Below, one piece after another: positions 50,143 through 59,492 of a stretch of 64,000 nt of DNA. Position 1 is the stretch's first letter. The number at the start of each line of letters is the position of its first letter. The notes under the pieces are model-generated. The model saw only the letters and a list, made by a program, of their open reading frames with translations, was not told the origin of the DNA and made no database searches. Source of the DNA: Planctomycetota bacterium (lineage in GTDB: Bacteria > Planctomycetota > Brocadiia > Brocadiales > Bathyanammoxibiaceae); the NCBI GenBank assembly GCA_016209685.1, contig JACQVQ010000003.1, positions 1-64,000 on the forward strand, written 5' to 3'. The translations under genes were made by a program, and so were the position numbers.

Positions 50143-50177
50143 GTCTTTTGGTCCCGGAGGGATAGGAGGTAATAGAC

Positions 50178-52838
50178 ATGGGGAATTGTATGGACAGGGG
50201 ACATGCTGAGTTTATCAGGAAAGGGACGGTATTTCTATTCACATCCGTTTCTTTGTGCATAAGTGTCATCCTCCTGGCCACTACGACGGTATTGATGGCA
50301 GACCAGCAGGAGACGCAGTCTGCCAGTGCAGGGACGGTAAGGAACTGGAGCGACCTCGGACTGGAGCCGGTCAGCAGTGTCCCTCTTGGTGGATGTGAAA
50401 TACCTCTCCTCTGCGAGATACCCCAGGAGGAATTAGAAAGGTTAAAGGCCCAGCCCTACGTCCCTCCTGCGGATGCAGGCATGGTCCAGCTTGATATGGA
50501 CACTAGCGTCCTCGGTCTGGAGCCCCAGCCTTTAACTCCCGCCGTGGTCTCTGGTTTTGAGGCACGTGACAACGCCAGCCAGCCCAGCGGTTTTCGCCAT
50601 AGGCCACCAGACCCCCATCTAGCCGTTGGTATCAGTCACATTGTGGAGATGGTTAACACCACTATAGTTGTCTACAATAAATCCGGGACTAAGTTAAAAG
50701 AGGCAAGTTTTAAGAATTGGTGGGGGAATGTTTATACAGGCTCCTCCAACCCATTTGACCCGAGGGTGGCCTATGACCATAATGAGAATCGCTGGTTAAT
50801 GGTAGTGCTTGTTAGAGAGACCACCACCCCTACATTGAGCAAGTATCTCCTCTCCATCTCTCAGACCTCTGACCCGACGGGCGCCTGGTGGAACTGGAGC
50901 CTTGAGGGAAAACTCACGATATCAAGTTCTGCTGGCTGGGCAGACTACGAGGACCTGGGCTTTGACGGCATACCGAGTGGTTCTGGTGGGGCAATCTATC
51001 TCACCTCAAACCAGTTCACATTTTCTGCCAACGCATTTCAGACCTCTGCGATTCTTATCTTACCCAAGTCCTCTCTCTATGGAGGGGCATCATTTGACTA
51101 CTGGCGGGCATGGGATAGGACAAATTCAAGTGGCTCGCAGGCCGCCACACTCAGGGCGGCCCAGACCTTTGGCAACCCTGGTGTGGAGTATCTTGTCAAT
51201 AGCGGTGGTAGCACCACCTCTGTTACCCTCTGGAGTATAACTCCCACCTTCCCGCCCACGGCCATCAACATAACAAGGCAGGCAACTGTAACGATAGGGA
51301 GCTACGCTGTGCCTCCCGATGCCGTGCAACTTGGTTGTGGCTCTACACTGGATACCATAGGGAATCGTATTTATAACGCCATGTACCGTGATAACGCCCT
51401 GTATTGCGCCTTTTGTGAGGGCGTTGACTGGGGTGGTGGTGGTGGGACGGTGGCGGCGATCCGTTATCTGAAGATAAACACCGCTACCAATGCGGTTGCT
51501 ATAGATGCCCGCTTCGGGGCAGATGGATTCTACTACTGGATGCCGGCTATCTATACCGACAGGTTTGGGAATATTGTGGTGGTGTATGCACGGAGTAGTT
51601 CCACCGAGTATGCCGGCCTGTGGGCCAGTGTCCGCATGACCACCTCTAGTGGGATGCAGACCCTCCCCCAGTTGAAGGGGGGGGCACAGTGCATCACGGG
51701 TGATCGGTGGGGGGACTACTTTGGCGCCGTCCTTGACCCCGCTGATAATTCTCTTGTATGGGTCTGTGGCCAATGGGCAAAGGTAATCACAGGCGGCGAC
51801 TCCATCTGGGACTGGGGTACATGGATTAGTTCCATCAGACCACGAGAAGCTACTAACCGAGCAGATTTGATTGTAGACTTTGGCAATTTTAGTGCAGGCA
51901 CCAATGTCTTTTATAATAATGCCGCCCCGTGGACCAGCCGCCACCACTGGGGCCCTGGGGCTTACAATATGGTCATTGGTGACCTGGACGGGAACGGGCA
52001 GGAGGATTTGATAGTGGACTTCGGCCCTCCCTGGGGGATAAACGTCTTTCACAACAACACCGGCCCCTGGACCCGTATCCACAGTTTTAGCCCTGGCTCT
52101 GACAGGATGGCGATAGGTGACCTGGACGGGAACGGGAAGGATGACCTTATAGTGGACTTTGGCAATTTTAACGCAGGTATTAATGTCTACTATAATAATG
52201 CGGCCCCCTGGACCAGTGTCCACCCATTTGGCCCTGGTCAGGGCAGGATGGTTACCGGTGACCTGGACGGGAACGGGCAGGAGGATTTGATAGTGGACTT
52301 TGGCAACTTCAATGCCGGCATAAATGTCTACTACAACAATGCCGCCCCGTGGACCAGCCTACATCCTTTTGGCCCGGGTGTAGGCAGGATGGTCACTGGG
52401 GATATGGACGGTAATGGGAAGGACGAGCTGATAGTAGACTTTGGCAACTTTAATGCAGGCATTAATGTCTACTACAACAATGCCGCCCCGTGGACCAGCC
52501 GCCATCCCTTCGGCCCTGGGGCACACAGGATGGTTACAGGTGATATGGATGGGGATGGGAAGGCTGATTTGATAGTGGACTTTGGCAACTTTAATGCGGG
52601 CACCAATGTCTTTTATAATAATGCCGCCCCGTGGACCAGCCGCCACCATTGGGGCCCTGGCTCCGGCAGGATGGCAGTAGGCGACCTGGACGGGGAGGGG
52701 AAGGCGGATTTGATAGTGGACTTCGGCCCTCCCTGGGGGATAAACGTCTATCGCAACAATGCGGGCCCCTGGACCAATATCCACGCCTTTAGCCCTGGCG
52801 AGGGCAGGATGGTTACGGGGAATATGGATGGAAATTAA
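50178..52838 (+). CDS. Large secreted protein with seven VDFG-type FG-GAP-like repeats
   Basis: 886 residues. Membrane or signal segment GTVFLFTSVSLCISVILLATTT (residues 16-37). Residues about 130-550 form a propeller-like body (HRPPDPHLAVGISHIVEMVN, DYEDLGFDG, CITGDRWGDYFGA) resembling exo-sialidase or FG-GAP folds. From about 560, seven repeats of 46-48 residues follow, each with LIVDFGNFNAG, YYNNAAPWTS, FGPG and a calcium-loop GDLDGNGKDD. The seventh stops inside its calcium loop (MDGN then stop), 17 bp before a palindromic repeat. Adjacent type II secretion genes suggest it is an exported substrate. Confidence 0.7.
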   Translation: MGNCMDRGHAEFIRKGTVFLFTSVSLCISVILLATTTVLMADQQETQSASAGTVRNWSDLGLEPVSSVPLGGCEIPLLCEIPQEELERLKAQPYVPPADAGMVQLDMDTSVLGLEPQPLTPAVVSGFEARDNASQPSGFRHRPPDPHLAVGISHIVEMVNTTIVVYNKSGTKLKEASFKNWWGNVYTGSSNPFDPRVAYDHNENRWLMVVLVRETTTPTLSKYLLSISQTSDPTGAWWNWSLEGKLTISSSAGWADYEDLGFDGIPSGSGGAIYLTSNQFTFSANAFQTSAILILPKSSLYGGASFDYWRAWDRTNSSGSQAATLRAAQTFGNPGVEYLVNSGGSTTSVTLWSITPTFPPTAINITRQATVTIGSYAVPPDAVQLGCGSTLDTIGNRIYNAMYRDNALYCAFCEGVDWGGGGGTVAAIRYLKINTATNAVAIDARFGADGFYYWMPAIYTDRFGNIVVVYARSSSTEYAGLWASVRMTTSSGMQTLPQLKGGAQCITGDRWGDYFGAVLDPADNSLVWVCGQWAKVITGGDSIWDWGTWISSIRPREATNRADLIVDFGNFSAGTNVFYNNAAPWTSRHHWGPGAYNMVIGDLDGNGQEDLIVDFGPPWGINVFHNNTGPWTRIHSFSPGSDRMAIGDLDGNGKDDLIVDFGNFNAGINVYYNNAAPWTSVHPFGPGQGRMVTGDLDGNGQEDLIVDFGNFNAGINVYYNNAAPWTSLHPFGPGVGRMVTGDMDGNGKDELIVDFGNFNAGINVYYNNAAPWTSRHPFGPGAHRMVTGDMDGDGKADLIVDFGNFNAGTNVFYNNAAPWTSRHHWGPGSGRMAVGDLDGEGKADLIVDFGPPWGINVYRNNAGPWTNIHAFSPGEGRMVTGNMDGN
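51860..52838 (+). repeat. Seven-fold tandem DNA repeat (138-144 bp units)
   Basis: The repeats encoding the VDFG units are similar at nucleotide level (for example TTGATAGTGGACTTTGGC and ACAATGCCGCCCCGTGGAC recurring). Two unit types exist: those with NFNAG (48 residues) and those with PPWG (46). Confidence 0.85.
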
Positions 52839-52854
52839 ACACCCTTTTTGCTTG

Positions 52855-52882
52855 GTAGGGGCACGTTGCAACGTGCCCCTAC
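52855..52882. repeat. GTAG-capped palindrome after the FG-GAP gene
   Basis: Perfect 28-bp palindrome with core ACGTTGCAACGT, 17 bp after the stop codon, and 20 bp before the next start. Could act as a hairpin terminator. Confidence 0.9.
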
Positions 52883-52902
52883 TGATTATTGGAGGTGACA
52901 AT

Positions 52903-53637
52903 ATGGACGTTCACCAAAAAAAAGCGATGTTAATCACGGTTTTTTCTTTATTTCTTGCAGGTTCCTTGAATTGTCAGGGCGCCTTTGCGGCAGAGGCCCC
53001 CTCTTCAAGTGATGCCTCAAAATTAAGTCCCGCGAAAGTAAGTATAACAGGAAGTAACATCAGTGCAGACCTGAAAGCCGTTTCTCTTAAGACAGTGCTT
53101 GATAAACTCCAGAAGGAGTATGGATTGCAGTACAAGGCCGAGGAAGGGCTTCTACAGAGGGAGGTATCCGTCAGGTTTAAGGAGATGCCCCTTGAGGAGG
53201 GAATTAATAAGATATTAGCCCCGTTAAGCTCCTTGATAGTCTATGACGAGAAAGGGAAGATAAAAAGGTTATACGTTGTAGATGTATCTCAGGGAGGAAA
53301 AACAGAACTAAAAGGTGCGACAGCCTTGCAGACCTCTCCATCTGCGGAGGCTTTCAAGGACTACAAGCCACTCCCGTTTGCGGACTTTAAGCCAGTGCCG
53401 ATGAGGAGTGTAGAGCCCGGGCCTGAATACAGGCCATTGCCCCAGTTTACACCCGTAGAGGTTACAAGTGGCCCCTTTGCAACACCTGGCCCTGAGTACA
53501 AACCACTTCCTCAATTTGAACCGGTACAGATTACAAGCGGCCCCTTTGTAGAGCCAGGCCCTGAGTATAAGCCGCTTCCTCCTTATGACCCTGACGCCAA
53601 TAAACCGAAGGCCAGCGGGTCTACTGAAAATAAGTAG
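52903..53637 (+). CDS. Exported STN-like domain protein with proline repeats
   Basis: 244 residues after choosing ATG at 52903 (GGAGGTGAC upstream; the longer frame runs back through the palindrome). Signal peptide MLITVFSLFLAGSLNCQGAFA. Residues about 50-120 look like a secretin/TonB short N-terminal (STN) domain: ISADLKAVSLKTVLDKLQKEYGLQYK, VSVRFKEMPLEEGINKIL. The C-terminal part has repeats of PGPEYKPLPQFEPVQITSGPF type (three to four). STN domains occur at the N-terminus of secretins, so a periplasmic partner role for the type II system is possible. Confidence 0.65.
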   Translation: MDVHQKKAMLITVFSLFLAGSLNCQGAFAAEAPSSSDASKLSPAKVSITGSNISADLKAVSLKTVLDKLQKEYGLQYKAEEGLLQREVSVRFKEMPLEEGINKILAPLSSLIVYDEKGKIKRLYVVDVSQGGKTELKGATALQTSPSAEAFKDYKPLPFADFKPVPMRSVEPGPEYRPLPQFTPVEVTSGPFATPGPEYKPLPQFEPVQITSGPFVEPGPEYKPLPPYDPDANKPKASGSTENK

Positions 53638-53649
53638 CGCCCTGGGGAG

Positions 53650-53678
53650 TTGACACCTAAAGTAGATTAGTCTACACT
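53650..53678 (+). promoter_or_regulatory. Sigma-70-type promoter
   Basis: TTGACA (53650-53655), 17-bp spacer, TACACT (53673-53678), directly after the STN-protein gene. It may drive the Ig-domain gene and the gspH-gspG-gspE block, with a leader of about 260 nt. Confidence 0.6.
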
Positions 53679-53759
53679 GGTGCAATAGCGTTCATTCCTC
53701 TTACAGTAGAGGTAAACAGGGAAGATTTTTATGTAAAGAGAACTCTGAAAAACCCTGCT

Positions 53760-53920
53760 TCCGCCTGAGGCGGATCATTCCTTCGGCTTCGCTCAGGCTT
53801 GTAGTGAGCGAAGCGAATCTGACGGCGTCTGAGGGAGCGAAGGGTCTAGAGATTCTTCCCCTTCACTTCGTTCAGGGTCAGAATGACAAATAGTGCGATG
53901 TAGACTTTTGCAGAGGTCTC
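53760..53920. repeat. Composite repeat region upstream of the Ig-domain gene
   Basis: TCCGCCTGAGGCGGA (53760-53774), CCTTCGGCTTCGCTCAGG, AGTGAGCGAAGCGAATCTG, CTTCGTTCAGGGTCAGAATG and the second copy of TAGTGCG...GCAGAGGTCTC. The roughly 300-bp gap holds no gene. Confidence 0.7.
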
Positions 53921-53937
53921 GTAGAGGCACTTTTATT

Positions 53938-54606
53938 ATGCGTATGCTTATTAATTCCCTCCCGATTCTGATTGTCTTTCTGTCGCTTGTTTTTCCTCCT
54001 GGCAGTAAGGCGCAGGAGGGCGTTATTCCTCCGCCAGGTACCCAGGTTATAGTGGAACCAAGTCAACTGTTGCTTGGTATTGGAGAAAGGGATTGGGTTA
54101 GGGTTACTGTGGTGGATGCCGCCGGCAGACCTTTGGCAGGGGTGACTCTGTCGGTACAATCGGACAGGGCAGATATCCTGTCCGTTTCAAAGGAAGGTCT
54201 TTCCGTTACAGACAATTATGGCCACATCAGTTTCTCTGCCTTAGGGAGACAAACAGGCGGTTGCAACATCAATATATTTGACGGCCTGAATACTGTTCGT
54301 ATTAATACAGTTGTAAAGGAGTTAAGACGTTATGTACTCACGTTTTATTACGGCAATTCTGAGATACAGCTGGTCAATCCAACAGAGGTTACCAACTTTA
54401 TTAAAATAAAGTTTTATCCCGACGAAGGTCAGGCCTATCCACCCATGTACCTCACCCTTTTGGAAAAACAGAGAAAGAAAGTAGTCCTCTCTGAGCAATA
54501 TGGTGAGCCCTTACCGTACGGATGGGTTGAAGTAATGTCTACTCAAGAATTGTTGGGTGGGCTATGGACCAATAAGGGCTACCTCCCCTTGTATGAAAGC
54601 AAGTGA
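53938..54606 (+). CDS. Exported Ig-like (Big_1-type) domain protein
   Basis: 222 residues with a signal peptide (LINSLPILIVFLSLVFPPGSKA). Residues about 45-130 resemble bacterial Ig-like domain 1: VTVVDAAGRPLAGVTLSVQSDRA, then VTDNYGHISFSALGRQTGGCNI. The C-terminal part (EIQLVNPTEVTNFIKIKFYPDEGQ) is unassigned. ATG at 53938 is preferred to one 45 bp upstream that lies in repeat DNA. It sits 15 bp before the pseudopilin genes, so it probably belongs to the secretion operon. Confidence 0.65.
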   Translation: MRMLINSLPILIVFLSLVFPPGSKAQEGVIPPPGTQVIVEPSQLLLGIGERDWVRVTVVDAAGRPLAGVTLSVQSDRADILSVSKEGLSVTDNYGHISFSALGRQTGGCNINIFDGLNTVRINTVVKELRRYVLTFYYGNSEIQLVNPTEVTNFIKIKFYPDEGQAYPPMYLTLLEKQRKKVVLSEQYGEPLPYGWVEVMSTQELLGGLWTNKGYLPLYESK

Positions 54607-54621
54607 GGACAGGGACGGCCA

Positions 54622-55065
54622 ATGCCAGGGAGTAAGAGTGGTTTTACTTTAATAGAACTTATAATGGTTCTTAGCGTCATGGCCATTGCCCTGGGTCTTG
54701 CAACGCCGGGGCTTTTTACAACCTGGGAAAAGGCAGAGTTTCAGAAAAATCTAAACAAGATAGTCTTCTTTTTGCGTGAGAGCCAGTTAGAAGCCGTCTC
54801 AAAGGCGCAGAAGGTATCTGTTGTGCTGGATATTAGTCGGAGAGAATTTTCACGGGGAGATGGACGGAGACTCGCCCTGCCGGACAATCTAAATATTGAA
54901 CCCAAGTCCGATAAAACCTATACAAGGAGAAAGAAAATAAACTACCTCTTCTATCCTGGCGGGAAGGTAGTTGGTACAGAGCTGTTGGTTACCGGAAAAA
55001 GGAACCGGAATGCCATAATTTACATAGAACCTTTAACTGGACGGGCAAAATGCGCACTACGTTGA
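54622..55065 (+). CDS. gspH: Type II secretion minor pseudopilin GspH/FimT-like
   Basis: 147 residues with a prepilin leader cut at G/FTLIEL: KSGFTLIELIMVLSVMAIAL. The Glu at +5 is present. The globular part matches GspH/FimT (FLRESQLEAVSKAQKVSVVLD). Minor pseudopilin of the secretion piston, processed by a prepilin peptidase not seen in this window. Its end overlaps gspG by 16 bp. Confidence 0.82.
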   Translation: MPGSKSGFTLIELIMVLSVMAIALGLATPGLFTTWEKAEFQKNLNKIVFFLRESQLEAVSKAQKVSVVLDISRREFSRGDGRRLALPDNLNIEPKSDKTYTRRKKINYLFYPGGKVVGTELLVTGKRNRNAIIYIEPLTGRAKCALR

Positions 55066-55499
55066 GGATTAGCTACAATAATCTCTTTAAGAATAGAGAA
55101 GGCTTCACTTTATTGGAGCTAATTTTTGTTGTAGTCATCATCGGCTTGCTGGCCGGTCTCATAGTACCCAGGTTTGTTGGAAAGGTAGGCAAATCTAAAG
55201 TTACCATAGCCAAGGCCCAAGTAGAGGCCCTGGCCACTGCCCTGGAGGCTTATAAAATGGATACAGCCCATTATCCGAGCAATGAGCAAGGACTGGCCGC
55301 TCTGATAAAGACCCCGCCCGGTGAAGACCGTTGGGATGGGCCTTACCTCCACAAGAATGTGGTTCCAAAAGACCCCTGGGGAGTTGAATACATATACAAA
55401 TATCCAGGGCAACATGGCAGTTACGACATCATTTCTTACGGGTCAGATGGGAAAGAAGGCGGTACCGGCCAGGATGCCGATATTGTTAGCTGGGAATAG
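55050..55499 (+). CDS. gspG: Type II secretion major pseudopilin GspG
   Basis: 149 residues. Prepilin motif EGFTLLELIFVVVIIGLLAGLIVPRF. The GspG core is intact: TALEAYKMDTAHYPSNEQGLAALIKTP, then GPYLHKNVVPKDPWGVEYIYKYPG, and the C-terminal YDIISYGSDGKEGGTGQDADI with calcium-binding aspartates. It forms the pseudopilus rod. Confidence 0.95.
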   Translation: MRTTLRISYNNLFKNREGFTLLELIFVVVIIGLLAGLIVPRFVGKVGKSKVTIAKAQVEALATALEAYKMDTAHYPSNEQGLAALIKTPPGEDRWDGPYLHKNVVPKDPWGVEYIYKYPGQHGSYDIISYGSDGKEGGTGQDADIVSWE

Positions 55500-55534
55500 C
55501 GTAATTTGACCTTCCGCACTGGAGACAGACAGGT

Positions 55535-57199
55535 TTGCTAACCGACGTAGAGACAAAAGTAATAGAACTCTTGTTAAGCAAGGGAAGGGTCTCTTCCGCC
55601 GATGCTGAGCGTACAAGAAATCTGCAGAAGCAGACCAATGGAAAGGGCTGTAGGATATTATTGGACCTGGGCCTGATTTCCGAGGAAGACCTGCGGGACG
55701 CTTACGCCAGTTTATTAGACCTCCCCGTCTGGGAGAAGAAAAAGAAACAAACTTACCCCATAGTGGATGAACTTTCCTATAACTTCTTACTGGCAAACAA
55801 AGTGCTCCCCTTAGCGGTAGACAACGACGAGCTTCGGGTAGCCCTGGCTAACCCCTGCGACCCTTCTCTCATAGAGGTCCTCAGATACCAGGCAAATAAG
55901 AAAGACGTAAAGGTTCATGTGGGGTGTGAAAGGGATATAGTAGCCTCAATAAATGAGACCTACGCAGAGGACACTGAGCAACCCGCCGTGTCGGAAGGGC
56001 TGGCAATTGAACTCACAAAAGACATTGAGAAGCTGAAAGACCTGGCCTCAGAGGCGCCGGTCATCCGTACCGTAAACAGCATTATAAACAAGGCAATAGA
56101 GGTGAATGCAAGCGATATACACCTGGAGATGTTTGAAAAAGCCGTCCGTTTGAGATACAGGATTGATGGAGTACTAATACCCTTCCCAGCACCCTCCATG
56201 GAATTCTACCCCGCCATAGTCTCCCGCATAAAAATCATGTCCAAACTGAACATAGCGGAAAAGAGACTTGCCCAGGATGGGGGGATTAGGCTGGCTATCA
56301 TGGGGAAACACATAGACCTCCGTGTCTCCATCATCCCCACAATCTACGGCGAGTCCGTCGTCCTGCGCATCCTTGACAGGAGCGCCGTCACGCTTGATTT
56401 GAACAAAATAGGTTTTGGAGAAGAGACGTTAGCCCAGTTAAGAGGGCTAATTTCCAGGCCGGAAGGGATGATACTCGTTGCAGGACCGACTGGCAGTGGA
56501 AAGACGACTACTCTTTACTCAGCCCTGGAGGAAGTCAAGAGTCCGGACTTAAAGATAATAACAGTGGAAGACCCCGTGGAGTATAGTATAGAGGGCATCA
56601 ATCAAATCCAGGTTAATCCCCAGATAGGTCTTATCTTTTCTTCCGCCTTGCGGAACGTCTTGAGACACGACCCAGATGTAATACTGGTGGGCGAGATTAG
56701 AGACACAGATACGGCGAGGATAGCTATCCAGGCCTCCCTTACCGGCCACCTGGTACTATCTACCCTGCACACCTACGATGCGGCCTCTGCCTTTACGAGA
56801 CTCCTGGATATGGGTATTGAGGCTTACTTGCTGTCCTCTTGCGTCATAGGTATCCTTGCCCAGCGGCTGGTCAGACGGCTCTGTCAAAACTGTAGACAGT
56901 CTTACTACCCAGACGATGAGATGTCTAAGGGGTTGCAGATAGGGAAGGCCCACCAACTTTTTCGTGCCAGAGGCTGTGAGGAGTGCAACAATACCGGCTA
57001 CCGAGGCAGAACAGCCATTGCCGAACTCTTAATTGTGGATGACGACACCCGAAGGTTGGTATTAAGGCAAGAGGACTCCAAGGTTATAAAGAGTGAAATG
57101 AGGAAGAAAGGCATGAAAACCATCTGGGAAGATGGTATGTTCAGGGTCCTCAGTGGCATGACCTCCCTGGAGGAACTTTATCGTGTGGCAGTACAATAA
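55535..57199 (+). CDS. gspE: Type II secretion ATPase GspE
   Basis: 554 residues. N-terminal domain (GLISEEDLRDAYASLLDLPV), then the ATPase with Walker A GPTGSGKTTTLYSALEEV (about 311), Asp box VEDPVEYSIEGINQIQVN, Walker B LRHDPDVILVGEIRD and His box TGHLVLSTLHTYDA. The zinc-binding tetracysteine motif is CQNCRQ ... CEECNNTGYRGR. It powers pseudopilus assembly. Starts with TTG at 55535 after GGAGACAGACAGG. It is the last gene of the plus block and converges on gspF. Confidence 0.94.
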   Translation: MLTDVETKVIELLLSKGRVSSADAERTRNLQKQTNGKGCRILLDLGLISEEDLRDAYASLLDLPVWEKKKKQTYPIVDELSYNFLLANKVLPLAVDNDELRVALANPCDPSLIEVLRYQANKKDVKVHVGCERDIVASINETYAEDTEQPAVSEGLAIELTKDIEKLKDLASEAPVIRTVNSIINKAIEVNASDIHLEMFEKAVRLRYRIDGVLIPFPAPSMEFYPAIVSRIKIMSKLNIAEKRLAQDGGIRLAIMGKHIDLRVSIIPTIYGESVVLRILDRSAVTLDLNKIGFGEETLAQLRGLISRPEGMILVAGPTGSGKTTTLYSALEEVKSPDLKIITVEDPVEYSIEGINQIQVNPQIGLIFSSALRNVLRHDPDVILVGEIRDTDTARIAIQASLTGHLVLSTLHTYDAASAFTRLLDMGIEAYLLSSCVIGILAQRLVRRLCQNCRQSYYPDDEMSKGLQIGKAHQLFRARGCEECNNTGYRGRTAIAELLIVDDDTRRLVLRQEDSKVIKSEMRKKGMKTIWEDGMFRVLSGMTSLEELYRVAVQ

Positions 57200-57395
57200 G
57201 CCTGTAAACTGCTGGTACCTTTGCGGACACGTCCTCTCACCACAACCTCTTAACTCCCGTTCAGAGTCCCTGTAACCCTCCTCTCAGGGTTAAATTGTTA
57301 GAGCTCTCTGGAGAAATCCAGCACAAAGAGGTCATTGTGGGTCTGCCCGGGGCGGATAAAGCAATCCCTTAATCTGTCAGACACTGGGGCACAAG
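57200..57395. other. Gap between convergent gspE and gspF
   Basis: 196 bp without a gene. Holds a degenerate TCCGCC-type palindrome (TCTGCCCGGGGCGGA at about 57340-57354). No clear terminator. Confidence 0.55.
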
Positions 57396-58595
57396 CTAGA
57401 AAGGCATATCATACAAGCTAAAGATTGCCATGAGCATGGAAATGACTACCAGGCCGATGACAAGGCCCATGAAGAGGATTAAGGCAGGCTCTACAAGGGT
57501 GACCAGTCTCTTAATGGACCTTTCTGCATCTGATTCCAGATTCTCAGCTACCCTGAGGAGCATAGTCCCTAATTTGCCTGTTTCTTCTCCGACGATGATG
57601 AGATGGGTCATAGCTCCGGGGAAGAAATCCTTGTTATCCAGAGAGGCACTGAGGGAGGTTCCCTTCTTTACATCTGCCTTGGCGCTCTCTACGACACTGG
57701 CCAGATAGGCATTGGAGAGCACCCCTTTGCCGATATCCAGGGATTTCAGTAGCGGTACTCCATTTTCCAGGAGGGTGCCTAGCGTTCGGGTGAAGCGGGC
57801 TACCTCTATGTCCCAGAGGAGTTTGCCAATAAGTGGGATTTTAAGCCTCTTGCGGGCTGTTTTTATATTTGTGGCCTTATTTTTAAATCGCCTGCGGTTG
57901 ATGAGGTATATTGCAACTATAACGACAGGCACCAGCCAGCCATAGAATTTGACAAAATGGTTAAGAAAGAGGAGGAAGTGGAGGGAAAAGGGTAACGCCA
58001 CGCCCATGTCAGTAAAGATTTCTGAAAATCTGGGTATCAAGTAGAGGATGATTACTGTAATGGATAGGGCCCCGGTAACGGCAAGGAGGATTGGGTAAAG
58101 CATGGCCGAGAATATCTCCTCCTGAACCTTGATGGTCCTCTCTTGGAAGGCGGCCAGGCGCTGTAATACTTGCGAGAGGACGCTACCCTCTTCACCGGCT
58201 TTGACCATATTGACGTAGACCTCTGGGAAGATTTTGGGATAGTGGGATAGTGAGGCCGCCAGGGACTTCCCTTCCTTTATACCTCTTAGTATTCCCTGGG
58301 AGGTGTCTCTGAGGACACTGCTTTTTTGAGAACGGGAGATAATCTGGAGGCTTTTATCCAGGGGGATGCCCCCTTCCAGCAGGGCCGCCAACTCCTGTGT
58401 AAAATACAAGAGGTCCCGCTTGGAGAGTCGCTGGACTGAGAGCCTCCTTTTGTGCCAGCCAATGTCCTGAACCTCAAGGACTATGTGGCCGGACCTCTTG
58501 AGCTCCTGTATCAGCTCTGCCTTGCTGGGGGACTCTTTGTTGCCCTCCACAAGCTGTTTCCCACTGGTAATGGCACGGTATCTAAAAGCAGTCAT
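57396..58595 (-). CDS. gspF: Type II secretion inner-membrane platform GspF
   Basis: 399 residues with two T2SSF domains (about 65-190 and 270-390). SKRDLLYFTQELAALLEGGIPLDKSLQII and FTRTLGTLLENGVPLLKSLDIG are the paired signatures. Three membrane helices (about 165-190, 218-238, 370-395). It anchors the assembly platform and contacts GspE, whose gene lies convergently 196 bp away. Overlaps the gspC-like gene by 4 bp. Confidence 0.93.
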   Translation of the reverse strand: MTAFRYRAITSGKQLVEGNKESPSKAELIQELKRSGHIVLEVQDIGWHKRRLSVQRLSKRDLLYFTQELAALLEGGIPLDKSLQIISRSQKSSVLRDTSQGILRGIKEGKSLAASLSHYPKIFPEVYVNMVKAGEEGSVLSQVLQRLAAFQERTIKVQEEIFSAMLYPILLAVTGALSITVIILYLIPRFSEIFTDMGVALPFSLHFLLFLNHFVKFYGWLVPVVIVAIYLINRRRFKNKATNIKTARKRLKIPLIGKLLWDIEVARFTRTLGTLLENGVPLLKSLDIGKGVLSNAYLASVVESAKADVKKGTSLSASLDNKDFFPGAMTHLIIVGEETGKLGTMLLRVAENLESDAERSIKRLVTLVEPALILFMGLVIGLVVISMLMAIFSLYDMPF

Positions 58596-59479
58596 GGTTT
58601 ATCTTCAAATACCTTTAGTTTCTCCAGGACTTCTTCTTCCCGTTTATCGTATTCCTCTTGCGAGATTTTTCCCTCTTCCAGAAGGGTATCTAGCTCAAAG
58701 AGCCGATTATAGAGGGATTCTTTACTTATACCCTTTTCTCCTGGTTTGGAAGCCTCTGCCGCAACTGAAGGGGACTGTCCCACGGCACCGGGGGTGGGGG
58801 CCTTTGCACCGAGGGCCTGCCCTGCCTGTGCGCCTGGAAGAAGCTTTACTACAAATTCCTCCTTGCCTTTTTCCAGGGTAATCTGCTTTTCTTCTATACG
58901 CCTTACCAGATAACCCGCTACTTCATCCCCTTCCTTTACAGTAAGGATGGGATTCTGTCCTGGAGCCGGGCTTGGGTGGCTAATCAGGGCCTTTTTCTTG
59001 CCTCCAATCGTAGCAGTCCCGTAGAGGATGAACTTGTCAATGGATACTGGAGGCGCGGCGCCCCTGGACGTGGAGTTGGGTGTTTTTGCTGAACCTTCTT
59101 TGTCAGAAACTGCTACTGCCCAATCAGTTCGGGTGTTGGAGAAGAGGTTATGTTCGGTTACGGGGTCATATTTATTGAGAGTAGGGGTTAACTTCTCTGT
59201 TGGAGCCTGTAATGTGGGGGGTAGAGGGGCGCTCCCAACGCCTCCAGTGTGGGATAGGGTCTCAGGTAAAGGGATGGTTAGTAGTATTGCTATCCATATA
59301 GCCAGTCCGATGTTAGTGCAGACTAGACCGGAATTGATATACATCATGGTTTTCCTCCAACCCCTTAAAGGGGTCCTGAAGTAGACGGTTGGCTGATGGG
59401 CCTTCCCCTTTCTGGCAGGCAGTCCAGCAGTGGGGCCGCCAGGATTGATTCTCCGAAGAGACACTTTGCTAATACTCAT
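58592..59479 (-). CDS. gspC: GspC/PulC-like type II secretion protein
   Basis: 295 residues with one membrane segment (TNIGLAIWIAILLTIPL, about 45-61) and a periplasmic HR-type domain (DKFILYGTATIGGKKKALI, TVKEGDEVAGYLVRRIEEKQITLEKG, about 140-205), as in GspC, which links the inner platform to the secretin. The C-terminal 30 residues (LYNRLFELDTLLEEGKISQE) resemble a SHOCT-like helical pair, unusual for GspC. ATG at 59479 is chosen because the longer frame overlaps gspM. Confidence 0.72.
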   Translation of the reverse strand: MSISKVSLRRINPGGPTAGLPARKGKAHQPTVYFRTPLRGWRKTMMYINSGLVCTNIGLAIWIAILLTIPLPETLSHTGGVGSAPLPPTLQAPTEKLTPTLNKYDPVTEHNLFSNTRTDWAVAVSDKEGSAKTPNSTSRGAAPPVSIDKFILYGTATIGGKKKALISHPSPAPGQNPILTVKEGDEVAGYLVRRIEEKQITLEKGKEEFVVKLLPGAQAGQALGAKAPTPGAVGQSPSVAAEASKPGEKGISKESLYNRLFELDTLLEEGKISQEEYDKREEEVLEKLKVFEDKP

Positions 59480-59492
59480 GGTGTATTTGTTC

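Noticed and set aside
51126..52223. A 365-residue open frame antisense to the VDFG-repeat gene
   Set aside because: It is a by-product of the repetitive coding strand; the plus strand has signal peptide, conserved repeats and a ribosome site.
52759..52902. N-terminal extension of the STN-domain protein
   Set aside because: It runs back through a palindrome and into the VDFG-repeat gene; ATG at 52903 has its own ribosome site and starts a signal peptide.
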